A stretch of 64,000 bases of DNA from RBG-13-68-16 sp050018455 (GTDB lineage: Bacteria > Acidobacteriota > Thermoanaerobaculia > Thermoanaerobaculales > Thermoanaerobaculaceae). The stretch lies in assembly GCA_050018455.1 (NCBI GenBank), contig JBEKAA010000010.1, positions 21,345 through 85,344 of the forward strand, in the 5' to 3' direction. Position numbers and translations under genes: made by a program. Below, one piece after another: positions 62,447 to 64,000 of this stretch. The notes beneath the pieces are model-generated. The model was given only the letters and a program-made list of their open reading frames with translations, did not search any database and was not told where the DNA came from. Numbering within the stretch: position 1 is the first letter of the stretch; every line of letters starts with the position of its first letter.

Positions 62447-63868
62447 ATGCCCGCGATCTCGAGGTGGTCCGCTGTTGCGGTCATCGTCGCCGCTTTGGTT
62501 GCCGCTTCCTCTGCCGGTCAACAGTTGGCGCCCCGCGCGGCCGCACCCGCGGATCTGAACGCGGAGATCGACACCGTCGTCGCGGAGGTGCTGCTGAAGA
62601 CGGGCGCGCCGAGCGCCTCGGTCGCGGTGGTCAGGGACGGCGCGATCGCGTACGTCCACGCGTACGGCACCGCCAGGCTGGACAGCGGGCTCTCGGCGAC
62701 GCCGGAGATGCGCTACAGCATCGGCTCGATCAGCAAGCAGTTCACGGCCGCGGCGATCCTGCTGCTCGCCGAGGAAGGCCGGCTCTCGCTCGACGACAGG
62801 CTGGTCCGATGGCTGCCGGACCTCACACGTGCGAACGAGGTCACGCTCCGGCAGCTTCTTTCGATGACCGCCGGTTACCAGGACTTCTGGCCCCAGGACT
62901 ACGTGATGCCGATGATGCTCGAGCCCGTCTCGCCGCAGGGGATCCTCGATCGTTGGGCGAAGAAGCCGCTCGACTTCGAGCCCGGAGCGAAGTGGCAATA
63001 CAGCAACACGAACTACGTGATCGCGGGCCTGATCGTCGAGAAGGTGAGCGGGATGCCGTTGCTGGATTTCCTCAACCTGCGCATCTTCGCTCCGCTGCAC
63101 ATGACGACCGTCGCCAACACCGACCCGGCGGCCCTCGGTCCCCGGGATCCCGAGCGCACCCTGCGCTTCGCCCTCGGCCCGCTTCGCCCGGCGCCCAAGG
63201 AGGGAGCGGGCTGGATGTTCGCCGCGGGCGAGCTCGCCATGACGGCGCGCGACCTGGCATCGTGGGATGTCTCGTTGATCGCTCAGACGGTGATGCGGCC
63301 GGCTTCGTACCGGCAGATGGAGACCGAGGTCCAGCTGACGAGCGGCGTCGGCTCGCACTACGGGCTCGGGGTGTCGGTCGGGATGACCGACGGGCGCCGG
63401 GTGAGCTCGCACGGGGGCGAGGTGTCCGGCTTCACGGCGCAGAACACCGTGTATCCGGACGACGGGGCGGCGGTCGCGGCGCTGACCAACCTCGATGCGA
63501 CGGACGCGCCCGTTCAGATCGCGACCAAGATCGCGAAGCTGCTGCTCGGGGGATCGGAGGGCGAGAAGAAGAGAGCGACCGATCAGGCCCGGAAGATCTT
63601 CGAGGGCCTGCAGCAGGGTCGCATCGACCGCACGCTCTTCACCGCGAACGCGAACGCCTACTTCACCATCCAGGCACTCTCGGACTTCGCTTCGAGCCTG
63701 GCGCCGCTCGGCGCGCCGAAGGAGTTCACGCAGCAGTCGAAGTCGCTGCGTGGAGGCATGACCTTCCGCCGGTACAGCGCCGTCTTTCCGAAGAGAACAC
63801 TGCGCGTCACGACGTTCACGATGCCCGACGGCACGCTCGAGCAGTACATGGTCGAGGCCGCGGAGTGA
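62447..63868 (+). CDS. Serine beta-lactamase-like hydrolase, exported
   Basis: 473 residues. Signal peptide (WSAVAVIVAALVAASSA), then a class C beta-lactamase/DD-peptidase-like domain: S94-x2-K97 in GSISKQF, Y185-S-N187 in WQYSNTNY, and HGGEVSGF as the third motif. A C-terminal domain of about 100 residues (DQARKIFEGLQQGRIDRTLF) is beyond the core. It may cleave peptidoglycan or esters; real antibiotic resistance cannot be inferred. The start follows gtcgtcgaggaggactcgt. Confidence 0.92.
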   Translation: MPAISRWSAVAVIVAALVAASSAGQQLAPRAAAPADLNAEIDTVVAEVLLKTGAPSASVAVVRDGAIAYVHAYGTARLDSGLSATPEMRYSIGSISKQFTAAAILLLAEEGRLSLDDRLVRWLPDLTRANEVTLRQLLSMTAGYQDFWPQDYVMPMMLEPVSPQGILDRWAKKPLDFEPGAKWQYSNTNYVIAGLIVEKVSGMPLLDFLNLRIFAPLHMTTVANTDPAALGPRDPERTLRFALGPLRPAPKEGAGWMFAAGELAMTARDLASWDVSLIAQTVMRPASYRQMETEVQLTSGVGSHYGLGVSVGMTDGRRVSSHGGEVSGFTAQNTVYPDDGAAVAALTNLDATDAPVQIATKIAKLLLGGSEGEKKRATDQARKIFEGLQQGRIDRTLFTANANAYFTIQALSDFASSLAPLGAPKEFTQQSKSLRGGMTFRRYSAVFPKRTLRVTTFTMPDGTLEQYMVEAAE

Positions 63869-64000
63869 TCCGCCGCGGATGGACTGTTGCCGGCCACGAG
63901 AAAGCGAGTGTTTTTGACATTGCGCCGGTCAGCTGGTGAGGCGAGTGGACGTGATCGCTGGTTGTGTCGGTTGTGTCGGAGCGAGGTTTGCGGTCGCGCA
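63869..64000 (+). other. Final 132 bp, no gene seen
   Basis: After the beta-lactamase-like stop I see only a short direct repeat ggttgtgtc ggttgtgtc near 63960. No complete gene is seen before the window ends. Confidence 0.4.

Noticed and set aside
62464..63939. 491-codon frame overlapping the beta-lactamase-like gene
   Set aside because: Alternative frame of a certain gene with Arg/Gly-rich translation and no start signal.

Overview
The window is about 64 kb of very GC-rich bacterial chromosome (codon third positions almost all G or C) with roughly 45 protein genes on both strands. I see no tRNA, rRNA, CRISPR array, transposase or phage gene. Exported or outer-membrane proteins, a TPR-fused Ser/Thr kinase, an ECF sigma/anti-sigma pair, DUF4097 and an OFA transporter point to a Gram-negative, possibly Acidobacteriota-like organism. 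That placement is an inference from gene style and not a phylogenetic result.

Layout. 1-2.6 kb: glycine cleavage P-protein subunits (gcvPA cut by the window edge, then gcvPB). 2.6-6 kb: an NYN-domain protein, a MauE-like/rhodanese-like pair, a diheme cytochrome and a propeller-like protein. 6.1-9 kb: E2 and E3 of a 2-oxoacid dehydrogenase. 9.2-15 kb: a small frameshifted gene, a kinase-TPR protein, a spermidine-synthase-like membrane protein and a free methionine sulfoxide reductase. 15.1-27.5 kb: a carboxylate/acetate block with an OFA transporter, acetyl-CoA synthetase, a porin, CstA, a GNAT/acyl-CoA-synthetase fusion, AcuB and AcuC; the last three resemble the Bacillus acuABC control of Acs by acetylation. 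27.6-38.9 kb: an NTPase/membrane fusion, a YfcC transporter, FAH-family hydrolase, class V aminotransferase, a secreted repeat protein, an Ntn hydrolase, a GntR regulator and a cyanophycinase-like peptidase.

39-46 kb (minus strand) is the most interesting block: an AmmeMemoRadiSam system (radical SAM enzyme plus Memo-AMMECR1 fusion) joined by stop/start overlaps to two Tat-signal DUF362 proteins, a NapH-NapG-like six-cluster iron-sulfur membrane protein and a DUF6599-like protein. Nearly all members carry export or membrane signals, so the system looks extracytoplasmic with its own electron relay.

46-64 kb: a subtilisin with PA and PKD domains, an APC permease, an alpha/beta hydrolase, signal peptidase I, an M49-like peptidase, a sigma/anti-sigma/DUF4097 operon, a metallopeptidase-propeller-barrel protein and a serine beta-lactamase-like hydrolase.

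Threaded through the intergenic spaces, and twice into genes, is a family of repeat elements with a constant plan but changing sequence: four 7-bp units, a spacer of about 50-60 bp, then four 7-bp units usually in inverted orientation, sometimes flanked by 8-bp unit arrays. The same unit length with different unit sequences at each site is the strongest unexplained DNA-level signal here. Other repeats include a 183-bp tandem duplication, a cluster of three perfect hairpins and several REP-like elements.
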